Assembly (NCBI GenBank): GCA_030607875.1
Contig: JAUWJD010000030.1
Location: 1 to 46,022, forward strand
Reading direction: 5' to 3'
Source of the DNA: Chloroflexota bacterium
GTDB lineage: Bacteria; Chloroflexota; Anaerolineae; UBA2200
DNA length: 46,022 bases
Positions 23,836-31,931 of this stretch are shown piece after piece (positions within the stretch are counted from its first letter, which is position 1; every line of letters begins with the position of its first letter). A program made the position numbers and the translations under genes. The notes beneath the pieces were generated by a model. The model was not told the origin of the DNA, searched no databases, and saw only the letters and a program-made list of their open reading frames with translations.

Positions 23836-25287
23836 ATGCAGCAGCGTGACATAACTTTGCTGATGGTGATCATCATCCTGACAGGAGTGGCTCTCTGGGT
23901 GGTATGGCCTGGGAATCCTGGCCTGCATATTCGCCTGGGGCCAATTAGTCTCGACCGCGATATCAGGACCCATCTTGGCCTCGACTTGCAGGGTGGAATG
24001 CAGGTAGTGCTGGAGGCAGATATGCCGGAAGGGCAGCAAGTGGATGCTGCTGCGCTGGGTGCGGCCAAGACAATCATCGATAATCGTGTCAATGCCCTGG
24101 GTGTAGCAGAGCCGCTCGTGCAGTTGGCGGGTTCCAATCGCATTGTTGTGGAGTTGCCGGGCATCACCGATCCCGATCTGGCCATTGCCACTTTGCGTGA
24201 GACGGGCCTGTTGGAGTTTATAGACGCCGCTTACACTTTCCTGCCCCCGGGTACAGAGGTCCGCACCAGTTTTCAGGAGAGTGGCGAATTTGGCATTGAA
24301 ACGCCCACACCCGTGCCCATAGCGACGCCCACGCTCACCCCCGAGAGCGTCGTTTCGCCCACAGTGACCACGGAGTCGGAGATCACGCCCACTCCGACCG
24401 AGGAGGCGCGCGTTTTCCGCACGGTGATCACTGGACGGCACCTGGAGGCAGCGCAGGTTGGGCAGGATGAATACGGCCGACCGGAGATCAATTTCAAGCT
24501 GACGGGCGAAGGCAGTCAGATCTTTGGGGCGCACACTGTGGCCAACGTGGGCCGCTACCTAGCCATTGTCATGGACGGCGTGGTTATCTCTAGCCCTCGC
24601 ATTGAGACGGCCATTACAGAGGGCTCGGGCCGCATCACGGGTGATTTCACCCTGGCTGAGGCACGGAGCCTCGTTGTCCAATTGCGCTACGGTGCTCTGC
24701 CTGTCCCACTAAAAGTCATTCAGAATCGCACCGTGGGCCCAACGCTGGGGCAAGACTCGATTGCCAGGAGCACCCGGGCAGGGGTTATCGGTGTGGTGAT
24801 CGTGTTGTTGTTCATGCTGATCTATTATCGTCTGCATGGCCTGGTGGCTGACATTGCGCTGGTGATCTATGCGTTGGTCACTTTCGCCTTGTTCAAGCTG
24901 GTCCCGGTTACGCTGACTCTGCCTGGCCTGGCAGGATTCCTCTTCTCCGTGGGTACTGCTGTGGATGCCAATATCCTCATTTTTGAGCGCATGAAAGAGG
25001 AATTGCGTCAGGGGAAGCGTCTCGGCTCAGCGATCCGGGTCGGCTTTGGCCGTGCCTGGACCTCTATCCGTGACTCGAACCTCTCCACACTGATCACCTG
25101 TGTGATCCTCTACTGGTTCGGTTCCAACTTTGGCGCAAGCATGGTGAAGGGGTTCGCGATTACACTGTTCCTGGGTATTCTGGTCAGCATGTTTACGGCT
25201 ATCACCGTTACACGCACAATCATTCACTTGTTGTATGCCCTGGGCGGCGAGGGACTGCGCGACAGCAAGTGGCTGATCGGTCTATAG
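23836..25287 (+). CDS. secD: Protein translocase subunit SecD with a Thr/Pro-rich insert
   Basis: The start is ATG 23836 with GGAGGAAG upstream, giving 483 residues. SecD with SecF uses the proton gradient to pull proteins out of the SecYEG channel on the outer face of the membrane. An N-terminal helix (about 8-24) is followed by LGLDLQGGMQVVLEAD and the P1 periplasmic domain, then about six helices with GTAVDANILIFERMKEELR, the signature of the family. Residues about 154-190 form a Thr/Pro-rich insert (IETPTPVPIATPTLTP and on) inside the extracytoplasmic domain, absent from typical SecD. It is followed by secF 43 bp later. Confidence 0.95.
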   Translation: MQQRDITLLMVIIILTGVALWVVWPGNPGLHIRLGPISLDRDIRTHLGLDLQGGMQVVLEADMPEGQQVDAAALGAAKTIIDNRVNALGVAEPLVQLAGSNRIVVELPGITDPDLAIATLRETGLLEFIDAAYTFLPPGTEVRTSFQESGEFGIETPTPVPIATPTLTPESVVSPTVTTESEITPTPTEEARVFRTVITGRHLEAAQVGQDEYGRPEINFKLTGEGSQIFGAHTVANVGRYLAIVMDGVVISSPRIETAITEGSGRITGDFTLAEARSLVVQLRYGALPVPLKVIQNRTVGPTLGQDSIARSTRAGVIGVVIVLLFMLIYYRLHGLVADIALVIYALVTFALFKLVPVTLTLPGLAGFLFSVGTAVDANILIFERMKEELRQGKRLGSAIRVGFGRAWTSIRDSNLSTLITCVILYWFGSNFGASMVKGFAITLFLGILVSMFTAITVTRTIIHLLYALGGEGLRDSKWLIGL

Positions 25288-25330
25288 GATCAACGAGCCA
25301 GGGTGGCTTATCCTGGCCTGGGGAGGGTTT

Positions 25331-26272
25331 ATGACGGACATTGTTGGCAAGCGATACTGGTATTTCCTGATCTCGGCCCTGGTCATCATCGCAGGTCTGA
25401 TCGCCATGGGCATTTCCATCTCCCGCTTTGGCACTCCTCTGCGTCTGAGCATTGACTTTGCCGGCGGCGCGCTAATGGAGTTGGCTTTTGAGCAGCGGGT
25501 GATGCCCGCCGATGTTCGGCAGGTATTCGTCGAGTACGGCTATGGCGACACCATCGTGCAGACGACGCAGGATGAAATGACCGTGCTGATCCGCTCGAAA
25601 GAGCTGCAGGAGGGCGAGAAAGCCCAGATTCAGGCTGACTTGGCCGCCCGGTTCGGCCCGCTGACGGAGTTGCGATTCGATCAGGTCGGGCCTACCGTGG
25701 GGCGTGAGGTGACACGCAGCGCTGCGATTGCCATAGGGGCGGCAGCGCTGGTGATCACGGGCTTTATCATCTTTTCCTGGCGCAAGGTGCCCAACGCTCT
25801 GCGCTACGGTGTCTGCGCCACTGTAGCCACGCTGCACGACGTGTTGGTTACTATGGGCATTTTCTCGATTCTCGGGCTGCTGCTGGGCTGGGAGGCGGAT
25901 GCCCTGTTCCTCACAGCGATGCTAACCGTGACTGGCTATTCAGTGCAGGACTCGATCGTGGTATTCGACCGCATCCGCGAGAACATGCCCAAGCGCCGTG
26001 GTGAGCCCTACGAGAGGATTGTCAACCGCAGCTTGCTGGAGACGGTGCACCGCTCGCTGGCCACGCAGTTGAATGCCATGTTCATCCTGGTGGCCCTTCT
26101 CTTCTTCGGAGGAGCTACTATTCGCCGGTTTATCGCTACCTTGCTGATCGGATTGATCAGCGGTACGTATTCATCCATTTTCACAGCAGTGCCGCTTCTC
26201 GTAGTCTGGGAGAAGGGCGAGCTTGGCGGCTTTTTCCGGCGCCTGTTCGGGCGCTCCCGCGCGGGGGCCTGA
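25331..26272 (+). CDS. secF: Protein translocase subunit SecF
   Basis: This 313-residue partner of SecD has an N-terminal helix (about 11-30), the SIDFAGGALMELAFEQ segment of the first outer domain, and a six-helix region with YSVQDSIVVFDRIREN, the conserved SecF transmembrane-4 motif. The C-terminal end is basic. Start ATG 25331 follows GGGGAGGG. Together with SecD it forms the heterodimeric secretion motor. The order secD-secF is the normal bacterial arrangement, and a strong terminator follows. Confidence 0.95.
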   Translation: MTDIVGKRYWYFLISALVIIAGLIAMGISISRFGTPLRLSIDFAGGALMELAFEQRVMPADVRQVFVEYGYGDTIVQTTQDEMTVLIRSKELQEGEKAQIQADLAARFGPLTELRFDQVGPTVGREVTRSAAIAIGAAALVITGFIIFSWRKVPNALRYGVCATVATLHDVLVTMGIFSILGLLLGWEADALFLTAMLTVTGYSVQDSIVVFDRIRENMPKRRGEPYERIVNRSLLETVHRSLATQLNAMFILVALLFFGGATIRRFIATLLIGLISGTYSSIFTAVPLLVVWEKGELGGFFRRLFGRSRAGA

Positions 26273-26293
26273 GTGCGTGGAGCACTGGGGTGA

Positions 26294-26326
26294 TCAAGCC
26301 CGGTTCCTGGTGAGCCGGGCTTTTTC
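26294..26326 (+). terminator. Rho-independent terminator after secF
   Basis: AGCCCGG and CCGGGCT enclose a short loop, followed by TTTTTCG. It lies about 20 bp after secF. A second hairpin (GCCTCCAACG/CGTTGGAGGC, 26329-26357) follows directly and overlaps the -35 box of the next gene. Confidence 0.85.
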
Positions 26327-26348
26327 GTAGCCTCCAACGCCGCTCGCG

Positions 26349-26377
26349 TTGGAGGCTTTGAGCATTGGTGCTATAAT
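26349..26377 (+). promoter_or_regulatory. Candidate promoter of the dehydrogenase/propeller genes
   Basis: TTGGAG (26349-26354) and TATAAT (26372-26377) are 17 bp apart, and GAAGGAG precedes ATG at 26408. The -35 box is inside the second hairpin after secF. Confidence 0.6.
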
Positions 26378-26407
26378 CGGCTGGAGCAGTGGTGAAGGAG
26401 TGACGGC

Positions 26408-27358
26408 ATGCGCGCCCTTGTCTACGACGGTCAGTTGCGGCTGGTGAGCGACTATCCACAACCCTCTCCTGCTCCAGGAGAGGCATTGGTGCGGGTGGAG
26501 TTGGCTGGCATCTGCAATACAGACCTGGAGATCACGCGTGGCTATATGGGCTTCCAAGGCGTCCTGGGGCACGAATTTGTGGGTGTTGTGGAACGCAGTG
26601 AGGAGTCTCACCTGGTTGGCCGGCGTGTGGTTGGCGAGATCAACTGCTACTGTGGTGCTTGTCCGACCTGTCTGGAAGGCAGCCCCACGCATTGTCCCCA
26701 CCGCACCACGCTGGGCATTTGGGGGCGCGATGGGGCATTTGCGGACTATTGTGTGTTGCCGGTGCGCAATCTGCATCTGGTGCCGGACAACGTGTCGGAT
26801 GAGCAAGCAGTGTTCACCGAGCCGTTGGCGGCAGCGCTGGAGATCCTCGAACAAGTCCATCTGCGGCCCACGCAGCGGGTAGTTGTGCTAGGCGATGGCA
26901 AGCTGGGCCTGTTGGTGGCGCAGGTGCTGCGGCTGACAGGCTGCGACCTGGTCATCGTGGGCCGCCATGCGGACAAGCTGGCCATCCTGGAACGTCAGGG
27001 GGTCCCAACTCGCCTCGCTTCGCAGAGCATGGACACAAAGGCGGATGTGGTTGTGGATTGCACCGGCAGCCCAGGTGGCTTTGCTGCGGCCCGAAGTATG
27101 GTGAAGCCGAGGGGAACCTTGGTGCTCAAAAGCACGTTTGAAGGACAGAACGAGGTGAATCTGACCTCCATTGTCGTGGACGAGGTAAGCCTGGTTGGTT
27201 CTCGTTGTGGGCCTTTTGCGCCAGCATTGCGTCTGCTGGCCAGGCAGTTAGTAGATGTAGAATCGCTGATCACCGCTGTTTGTCCGCTGGATGATGCCCT
27301 GGCTGCCTTCGAACGGGCGCGGACAAGGGGCAGCCTGAAGGTCCTGGTGCGAACGTAG
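26408..27358 (+). CDS. Zinc-dependent medium-chain alcohol dehydrogenase
   Basis: The 316-residue enzyme belongs to the MDR family, which oxidises alcohols with NAD(P)+. Catalytic zinc ligands are Cys36 (AGICNTD), His55 and Glu56 (LGHEFVG). The structural zinc set is Cys82/85/88/96. The cofactor-binding domain has VVLGDGKLGLLVAQVLRLTG, a slightly altered GxGxxG loop (GDGKLG). It resembles threonine/sorbitol dehydrogenase relatives and is slightly shorter than their usual 340 residues. Substrate not identifiable. The next gene starts 12 bp later, so the two are probably cotranscribed, although the propeller protein is extracytoplasmic. Confidence 0.88.
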   Translation: MRALVYDGQLRLVSDYPQPSPAPGEALVRVELAGICNTDLEITRGYMGFQGVLGHEFVGVVERSEESHLVGRRVVGEINCYCGACPTCLEGSPTHCPHRTTLGIWGRDGAFADYCVLPVRNLHLVPDNVSDEQAVFTEPLAAALEILEQVHLRPTQRVVVLGDGKLGLLVAQVLRLTGCDLVIVGRHADKLAILERQGVPTRLASQSMDTKADVVVDCTGSPGGFAAARSMVKPRGTLVLKSTFEGQNEVNLTSIVVDEVSLVGSRCGPFAPALRLLARQLVDVESLITAVCPLDDALAAFERARTRGSLKVLVRT

Positions 27359-27370
27359 GAGAGACATGAA

Positions 27371-29932
27371 ATGAGAAGCATAACGTTCATCAGTGCCCTG
27401 TTGGCGTTCGTCGTGCTGCTCGCCTCCATGGCTTGTTCCCGACCACAACCGTTGCTGCCCACGCCGACACCGTCTCCCCTGCCGCCTACTGCCGCTCCTT
27501 CACCGACCGTGACCATGCCCCCTGCGCCAACTCGACCCGGAAAGCTGCAATTCATTGGTGAGATCAAACTGCGTGCGTTGCCGGGCGTGGGCCACAATCC
27601 ACAGGCTGTCGCCGTGCTGGATGGCCGTATCTACATCGCCAATCGCAGCACAAACAACGTCTCAGTGATCGAAGGAGATGAGGTGGTCGCCGTGATTGCT
27701 GTTGGCGCAGCACCCATTGCCGTGGCAGCGGATGCCGAGACCGGTTTGGTGTACGTGGCCAATGAGGGGGAGGATTCCATCTCCATCATTTCTGGTTATC
27801 GGGGCGTAGAAACTGTGCCTGCCCCGCGGAGCCCGGCCTGTCTGGCAGCCTTGGAGGGGCGCCTCTACGCGGGCGGACGGGGCGAGAATGCGCTGATGGT
27901 ACTGGATGGCGTCTCCGGTGAGTTCATTGCCAGTGTGCCGCTCGATGCTTCGATCGGTGTCCTGGCGCTGGCTGTGAATTCGCTCAATGACTTGCTGTAT
28001 GCCAGTGTTTATGATGCCGTGGAGATTGTGGATCTGAAAGAGCTGGTTGTGGTTGGCCGGCTGGAGCGCGAAGCCTACCTGACGCTTGGGGCAGACCCAA
28101 GTTCCGGGCGCTTTTTTGTCGGCGAGTATGAGTCGGAAAGCAGCTCTCACTATCTGGTGGCCTACGATGCTTTGGGTGCTCAAGTCCTGGGGCGTGTATT
28201 GATTGGCAGAGACCCGAGAGGAATGGCGGTTGATGCTAACAGTGGGCGCATCTATGTGGCCAATTCCTGGTCAAACGATGTCTCGATTATTGACGGCAGG
28301 GCTTGGGAACTCGTAGCGACTGTGCCTGTCGGCTTGCGGCCCCTGGACGTGGCCGTGGGCGACCGGGGTGAGGTCTATGTCGTCAATTCAGGTAGTGACA
28401 ATGTGGCACTCGTCGATGGCCGGAGCAGCCACCTGCTGCACGTGGTGCCGCTGGCGCTGCTGCCACGTGGCATGGCGGTAGATCTGAGTACAGGCCGTCT
28501 GTATGTGGCCAATGCCAGCACGAACAGCATATTTGTTGTCGAAGCGGGTCAGGTGGTGGCTGAGATAGCCGCAGGGTTGCACCCCTCCGAGGTCGCCCTG
28601 AGCTCACGAGGGGATACGCTGTCCGTCTTGAACTATGTCGGCGGCGACCTGATGCTCATCTCCACGCTGGATCACCGTGTCGCTGAGACGGTGGAGGTCG
28701 GACGGCTGCCGCAGGGTCTGGCTGTTGTGCCCGACGGAGGTCAGTTGTATGTCAGTGACGCAGTGTTGGATGCAGACGGTCAGCGCCTGCTGCGGAACAT
28801 CGAGCTGACAACGATCTATGGCACCAAAGAAAAACCCGTTAAAGTTCAGGTGGATCCAAGAACTGGACGTGCTTACATGGTGGCCTTTAACGGCGTGCCA
28901 GGCTCCAACGGCGGGTTCATCGTCTATGTGCTGGATTTGGAGACCGGCGAGCCTGTCCGAGGCCAGGTAGGTGGTCTAAGCATGACTGGTCTGGTACTGG
29001 ATCCAGAGGGTGGACGCATCTATTCCACGGCTGGGCGCTTTGGGTATTTCCAGTTGATCGTGAACGACGCGCATAACCTAGCGCGGGTGGCTACACTGGG
29101 TCTGCCCAAGTACCCAGCGGCTCTGGCCTACAATCCAGCGACCCATCACATATTCATCTACCTGACTCACACGGCGAACCCATCAGTCGAACCGGGCGTG
29201 GAACTGTGGGTGCTCGATAGCCGTGGGCTAGGTACGGTGGGCAGGTTCCCTGTATCCGCACAAGTGCCTCCCTATGAAGCGGAATCATACCGATTCGCCG
29301 TGGACAGCCAGCGGGGGTACGTCTACCTCGCTGATGCATGGCGAGGTACCGTGCACGTGATGTCTGATGTGCCATTGCCACCACCGCCAAGTCCAATACC
29401 TACGTACACGCTGACGCCCTGGCCTACGCTTACCCCGCATCCTGAGCCCACTCCAACGGTGGCCAGCGCAGTAGAGCCCTCCTGTGAACGGGCTGCCGCC
29501 CCACTTTTTGAGAGATACTGGTCTGACCTTGGGCTGGGCTGTCCAACAGACGACATGCAGGTTGGACCTACGGCTGAGCAAGCTTTCGAACGCGGCTACA
29601 TGGTTTGGCGGGCAAGCGACCGCGCTATCTTTGTCTTCTACAACGATGGCGTTTGGCGCAGCTATCCCGATCAGTGGAACGAGGGCCTGCTAGAGTTCAG
29701 TTGCGAAGTGGTCCCTCCCGGCGGTTTGCAGCAGCCCAAACGTGGTTTCGGGTGGGTGTGGTGTGCAGAGAAGGGCGTCAAAGAGGGGCTGGGTTGGGCT
29801 ACGGAAAACGAGCGTGGATATGCGGGTCAGTGGCAGTTTTTTGAACGGGGGCAAATGATGGACTCTGGCACGCGCCCTGTCATCTATGCTCTGTTCGATG
29901 ATGGCACCTACCGTGAGTATTCAACCCAATAG
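27371..29932 (+). CDS. YVTN/YncE-type beta-propeller lipoprotein with C-terminal ERG-type domain
   Basis: The 853-residue protein starts with a secretion signal ending near SMAC (Cys22, an imperfect lipobox) and a Thr/Pro linker (about 28-58). Residues about 60-690 hold many repeats of the form GRIYIANRSTNNVSVIEG, GLVYVANEGEDSISII and GRIYVANSWSNDVSIID, the YVTN/YncE propeller type; the number suggests two propellers of about seven blades. A second Thr/Pro linker (about 693-725) leads to a C-terminal region (about 730-853) with LGLGCPTDD and two ERG repeats (FERGYMVWR, FFERGQMMD). That region is a small repeat domain I have seen attached to surface proteins in this phylum (family not certain). 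Likely an exposed binding protein; ligand unknown. Confidence 0.83.
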   Translation: MRSITFISALLAFVVLLASMACSRPQPLLPTPTPSPLPPTAAPSPTVTMPPAPTRPGKLQFIGEIKLRALPGVGHNPQAVAVLDGRIYIANRSTNNVSVIEGDEVVAVIAVGAAPIAVAADAETGLVYVANEGEDSISIISGYRGVETVPAPRSPACLAALEGRLYAGGRGENALMVLDGVSGEFIASVPLDASIGVLALAVNSLNDLLYASVYDAVEIVDLKELVVVGRLEREAYLTLGADPSSGRFFVGEYESESSSHYLVAYDALGAQVLGRVLIGRDPRGMAVDANSGRIYVANSWSNDVSIIDGRAWELVATVPVGLRPLDVAVGDRGEVYVVNSGSDNVALVDGRSSHLLHVVPLALLPRGMAVDLSTGRLYVANASTNSIFVVEAGQVVAEIAAGLHPSEVALSSRGDTLSVLNYVGGDLMLISTLDHRVAETVEVGRLPQGLAVVPDGGQLYVSDAVLDADGQRLLRNIELTTIYGTKEKPVKVQVDPRTGRAYMVAFNGVPGSNGGFIVYVLDLETGEPVRGQVGGLSMTGLVLDPEGGRIYSTAGRFGYFQLIVNDAHNLARVATLGLPKYPAALAYNPATHHIFIYLTHTANPSVEPGVELWVLDSRGLGTVGRFPVSAQVPPYEAESYRFAVDSQRGYVYLADAWRGTVHVMSDVPLPPPPSPIPTYTLTPWPTLTPHPEPTPTVASAVEPSCERAAAPLFERYWSDLGLGCPTDDMQVGPTAEQAFERGYMVWRASDRAIFVFYNDGVWRSYPDQWNEGLLEFSCEVVPPGGLQQPKRGFGWVWCAEKGVKEGLGWATENERGYAGQWQFFERGQMMDSGTRPVIYALFDDGTYREYSTQ

Positions 29933-29954
29933 TCTTCTCAGGAGGAACGAACAG

Positions 29955-30512
29955 ATGCGTATCGGTATCATTGGTCCGACGAACATTGAAGCAACTTCCA
30001 GGGCTGCCGGACTCGATCCGGCTGTTTGCGAACACACTGCCAGAGCGGCAGGAGAGGGTCTGGCTCAGCGTGGATACGCTGTGGTGCTTGTGCCTGACCG
30101 AGGTGTGGGGCTATTGGCTGCTGAGGCCTACCGAGCTGCAGGTGGCCCCCGGCTGGTGGGCATTATCCCCGACGGTGGGACTGCGGGCCAGGCAGCTACG
30201 AGCCGCTGTGATGAGCATCGTGACCTGTGCCACGAGATAGTAGCAGGCCTGCCCTGGACCGAGCAGCACGAGCGCATCTGCCAGCTCTCTGATATGCTGC
30301 TGTGTATCGGCATGAGCTGCGGCACCATTTCTGAGCTTGCTTGGACCAAGTGGGTAGGGGATACACCTGTAGTTGTGATCCGCTCTTTGCTCAGCGGCAT
30401 CCCGCCAGAGGTTGAAGCTGAAACGGATTTGCGTTGGGTCGAGGATCTGGAGGACGCTTTCCGGCACTTGGGCGAGATGGCCGCACAGAAACCCAGTATG
30501 GTGACATCCTGA
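29955..30512 (+). CDS. SLOG/LOG-like Rossmann-fold protein
   Basis: The start ATG 29955 follows AGGAGGA, giving 185 residues; the preceding in-frame ATG lies in the end of the upstream gene. MRIGIIGPTN at the start, an internal VGIIPDGG, and CIGMSCGTISELAW match the SLOG superfamily (LOG/TIGR00725-type), where the Gly-rich GxxGTxxE-like loop binds nucleotide or nucleotide-like ligands. The motif here is GMSCGTISE, so the classical PGGxGTxxE of cytokinin-activating LOG enzymes is not kept. The biochemical role is unknown; phosphoribohydrolase activity should not be assumed. Spacing from the propeller gene is 22 bp. Confidence 0.72.
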   Translation: MRIGIIGPTNIEATSRAAGLDPAVCEHTARAAGEGLAQRGYAVVLVPDRGVGLLAAEAYRAAGGPRLVGIIPDGGTAGQAATSRCDEHRDLCHEIVAGLPWTEQHERICQLSDMLLCIGMSCGTISELAWTKWVGDTPVVVIRSLLSGIPPEVEAETDLRWVEDLEDAFRHLGEMAAQKPSMVTS

Positions 30513-30627
30513 GTCTCGCCTCTTGGAAAGGCTTCATTGTCGGGTGGGGCTGTGATTCCCTGCACCGATGGACTGAGTGATCGTATGATGTGTATGGATC
30601 GCCTGGCACGAAAAGGGGACTTTGGCT

Positions 30628-31164
30628 ATGAGAGCACTACATGGCACCTTGCTGAAACGCTTTCACCGCGATTTTCGACGGGAACATCCGATCCATCACG
30701 ATGTGGTTGTGATCCTTCAAAGTGTGGAGTATCCAGTCAATGTTGGCTCTGTCTTCCGCATTGCTGACGCGGCACGGATTGAGGAGTTGATCCTGGCTGG
30801 CATTACTCCCAGGCCACCCCATGCGACCATTACCAAGGTAGGGCGCAGCAAACACAAGTGTGTACCCTGGCACTACGAGAAAGGGGTGGACGCCCCGATC
30901 GCCGAACTCAAGGGCTCGGGCTATCGTGTCTTTGCGCTGGAAATCGCCGAGAGGGCCAAGCCATACTACGAGATCGACTGGCCTGACAAGATTTGTCTGG
31001 TGCTGGGCCATGAGGATCATGGTATCACCCGTGCCACGCTTGCTCTGTGCGACGAGGCTGTCTTTATCCCCATGTGGGGCAAAGGCCTATCCCTGAACCT
31101 ACACGTCACGCTGGCTATAGTCTTGTATCACATTCGATATCTGCGGCTGGCAAAGATGAACTAG
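30628..31164 (+). CDS. SpoU/TrmH-family RNA methyltransferase
   Basis: The start ATG 30628 has AGGGG at a normal distance (a TTG two codons earlier is the alternative), giving 178 residues. The three SPOUT motifs are present: NVGSVFRIADA (motif 1), ICLVLGHEDHGI (motif 2) and FIPMWGKGLSLNLHVTLAIVLYHI split at the SAM knot (motif 3). It transfers a methyl group from S-adenosylmethionine to a ribose 2'-OH in tRNA or rRNA. The N-terminal substrate-binding domain of larger TrmH proteins is missing, so it resembles the minimal TrmL type. The target base is not known. Confidence 0.85.
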   Translation: MRALHGTLLKRFHRDFRREHPIHHDVVVILQSVEYPVNVGSVFRIADAARIEELILAGITPRPPHATITKVGRSKHKCVPWHYEKGVDAPIAELKGSGYRVFALEIAERAKPYYEIDWPDKICLVLGHEDHGITRATLALCDEAVFIPMWGKGLSLNLHVTLAIVLYHIRYLRLAKMN

Positions 31165-31255
31165 GCTGTCCTTGTCGCGGGAGATGTGGTGACCACAAAC
31201 GGGATTCTGGCTCGTTCTGGAGTCAAATGCATCTGGCACGCGCACACCGTCTATT

Positions 31256-31284
31256 TTGCACCTTACATTGAAGTGTGCTATAAT
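31256..31284 (+). promoter_or_regulatory. Promoter of rpsO
   Basis: TTGCAC (31256-31261) and TATAAT (31279-31284) are 17 bp apart. Transcription would begin near 31291 and give a leader of about 130 nt. Confidence 0.8.
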
Positions 31285-31315
31285 TTCTGGTTGCGTTTAG
31301 TGCTCTGTGCTTGGA

Positions 31316-31389
31316 TTGCTAAACTCAGATTATCGAATCCTCACATGAAGAGGGGCGCCTGAGTCTAGCAACCTTCGGCGCAGTACCCT
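31316..31389 (+). promoter_or_regulatory. Structured rpsO leader, candidate S15-binding pseudoknot
   Basis: TTGCTAAACTCAG (31316-31328) pairs with CTGAGTCTAGCAA (31359-31371), 12 of 13 positions. Within its loop, AGGGGCGC (31351-31358) can pair with GCGC (31378-31381) and CCCT (31386-31389) downstream, which makes an H-type pseudoknot. A small stem CCTC/GAGG (31339-31342/31350-31353) competes. The arms end about 18 nt before the ribosome site AAAGGAGGG. S15 of other bacteria represses its own translation through structured leaders, so autoregulation is inferred. Confidence 0.55.
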
Positions 31390-31419
31390 GTAACGTCGTG
31401 ATGAGAAAGGAGGGCCGGT

Positions 31420-31689
31420 ATGGCCTTTGAGAAGAGCGATAAAGAGGCCATTATCAGCGAGTACCGTGTACACCCTGATGACACTGGATCGCCGGAGGTG
31501 CAGATAGCGCTGCTCACCAAGCGCATCAGATATCTCACTGAACACCTCAAGATCCACAAACATGATGAGTCATCACGGCGCGGTCTGCTGAAGTTGGTAG
31601 GACAACGTCGTCGGCACCTGGCTTATCTGAGCCGCACCGACACGAAACGCTATCGGGAAATCGTAGCACGGTTAGAGCTGCGCAAGTAG
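31420..31689 (+). CDS. rpsO: 30S ribosomal protein S15
   Basis: The 89-residue protein has the usual S15 length and sequence: [35 protein letters not shown] and [13 protein letters not shown]15 binds 16S rRNA early in small-subunit assembly. AAAGGAGGG precedes ATG at 31420. It is followed by pnp, as in many bacteria. The long structured leader upstream suggests autogenous translational control. Confidence 0.98.
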   Translation: MAFEKSDKEAIISEYRVHPDDTGSPEVQIALLTKRIRYLTEHLKIHKHDESSRRGLLKLVGQRRRHLAYLSRTDTKRYREIVARLELRK

Positions 31690-31690
31690 C

Positions 31691-31743
31691 CTATCCGTGC
31701 TGGATAGATGGACGAGTAGATGCCAAGTTCTCATCTACTCGTC
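31691..31743 (+). promoter_or_regulatory. Two hairpins between rpsO and pnp
   Basis: CTATCC/GGATAG (31691-31707) is followed by a perfect 12-bp stem, GACGAGTAGATG (31711-31722) and CATCTACTCGTC (31732-31743), with a 9-nt loop. No T-run follows, so it is a weak terminator at best. In E. coli the rpsO-pnp spacer carries a long hairpin cut by RNase III that lets PNPase limit its own message; a similar role is possible here. Confidence 0.6.
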
Positions 31744-31931
31744 TACTTATGGCTCACTTGGGCAGACAATGTCGTTATCCGAGATGACGAGCAGGCAGTG
31801 CAGGAATTGGGGAGTGCTCCGCAGAACAGATGGGTGAACTGATCGTTGTCTTTGCGATGCGGATCAGTCCCCAGTCCCTGACTGCCCGTCTCGATCTCGA
31901 AGAATTCTAGAAAACAAAGAGGTAAACACAA

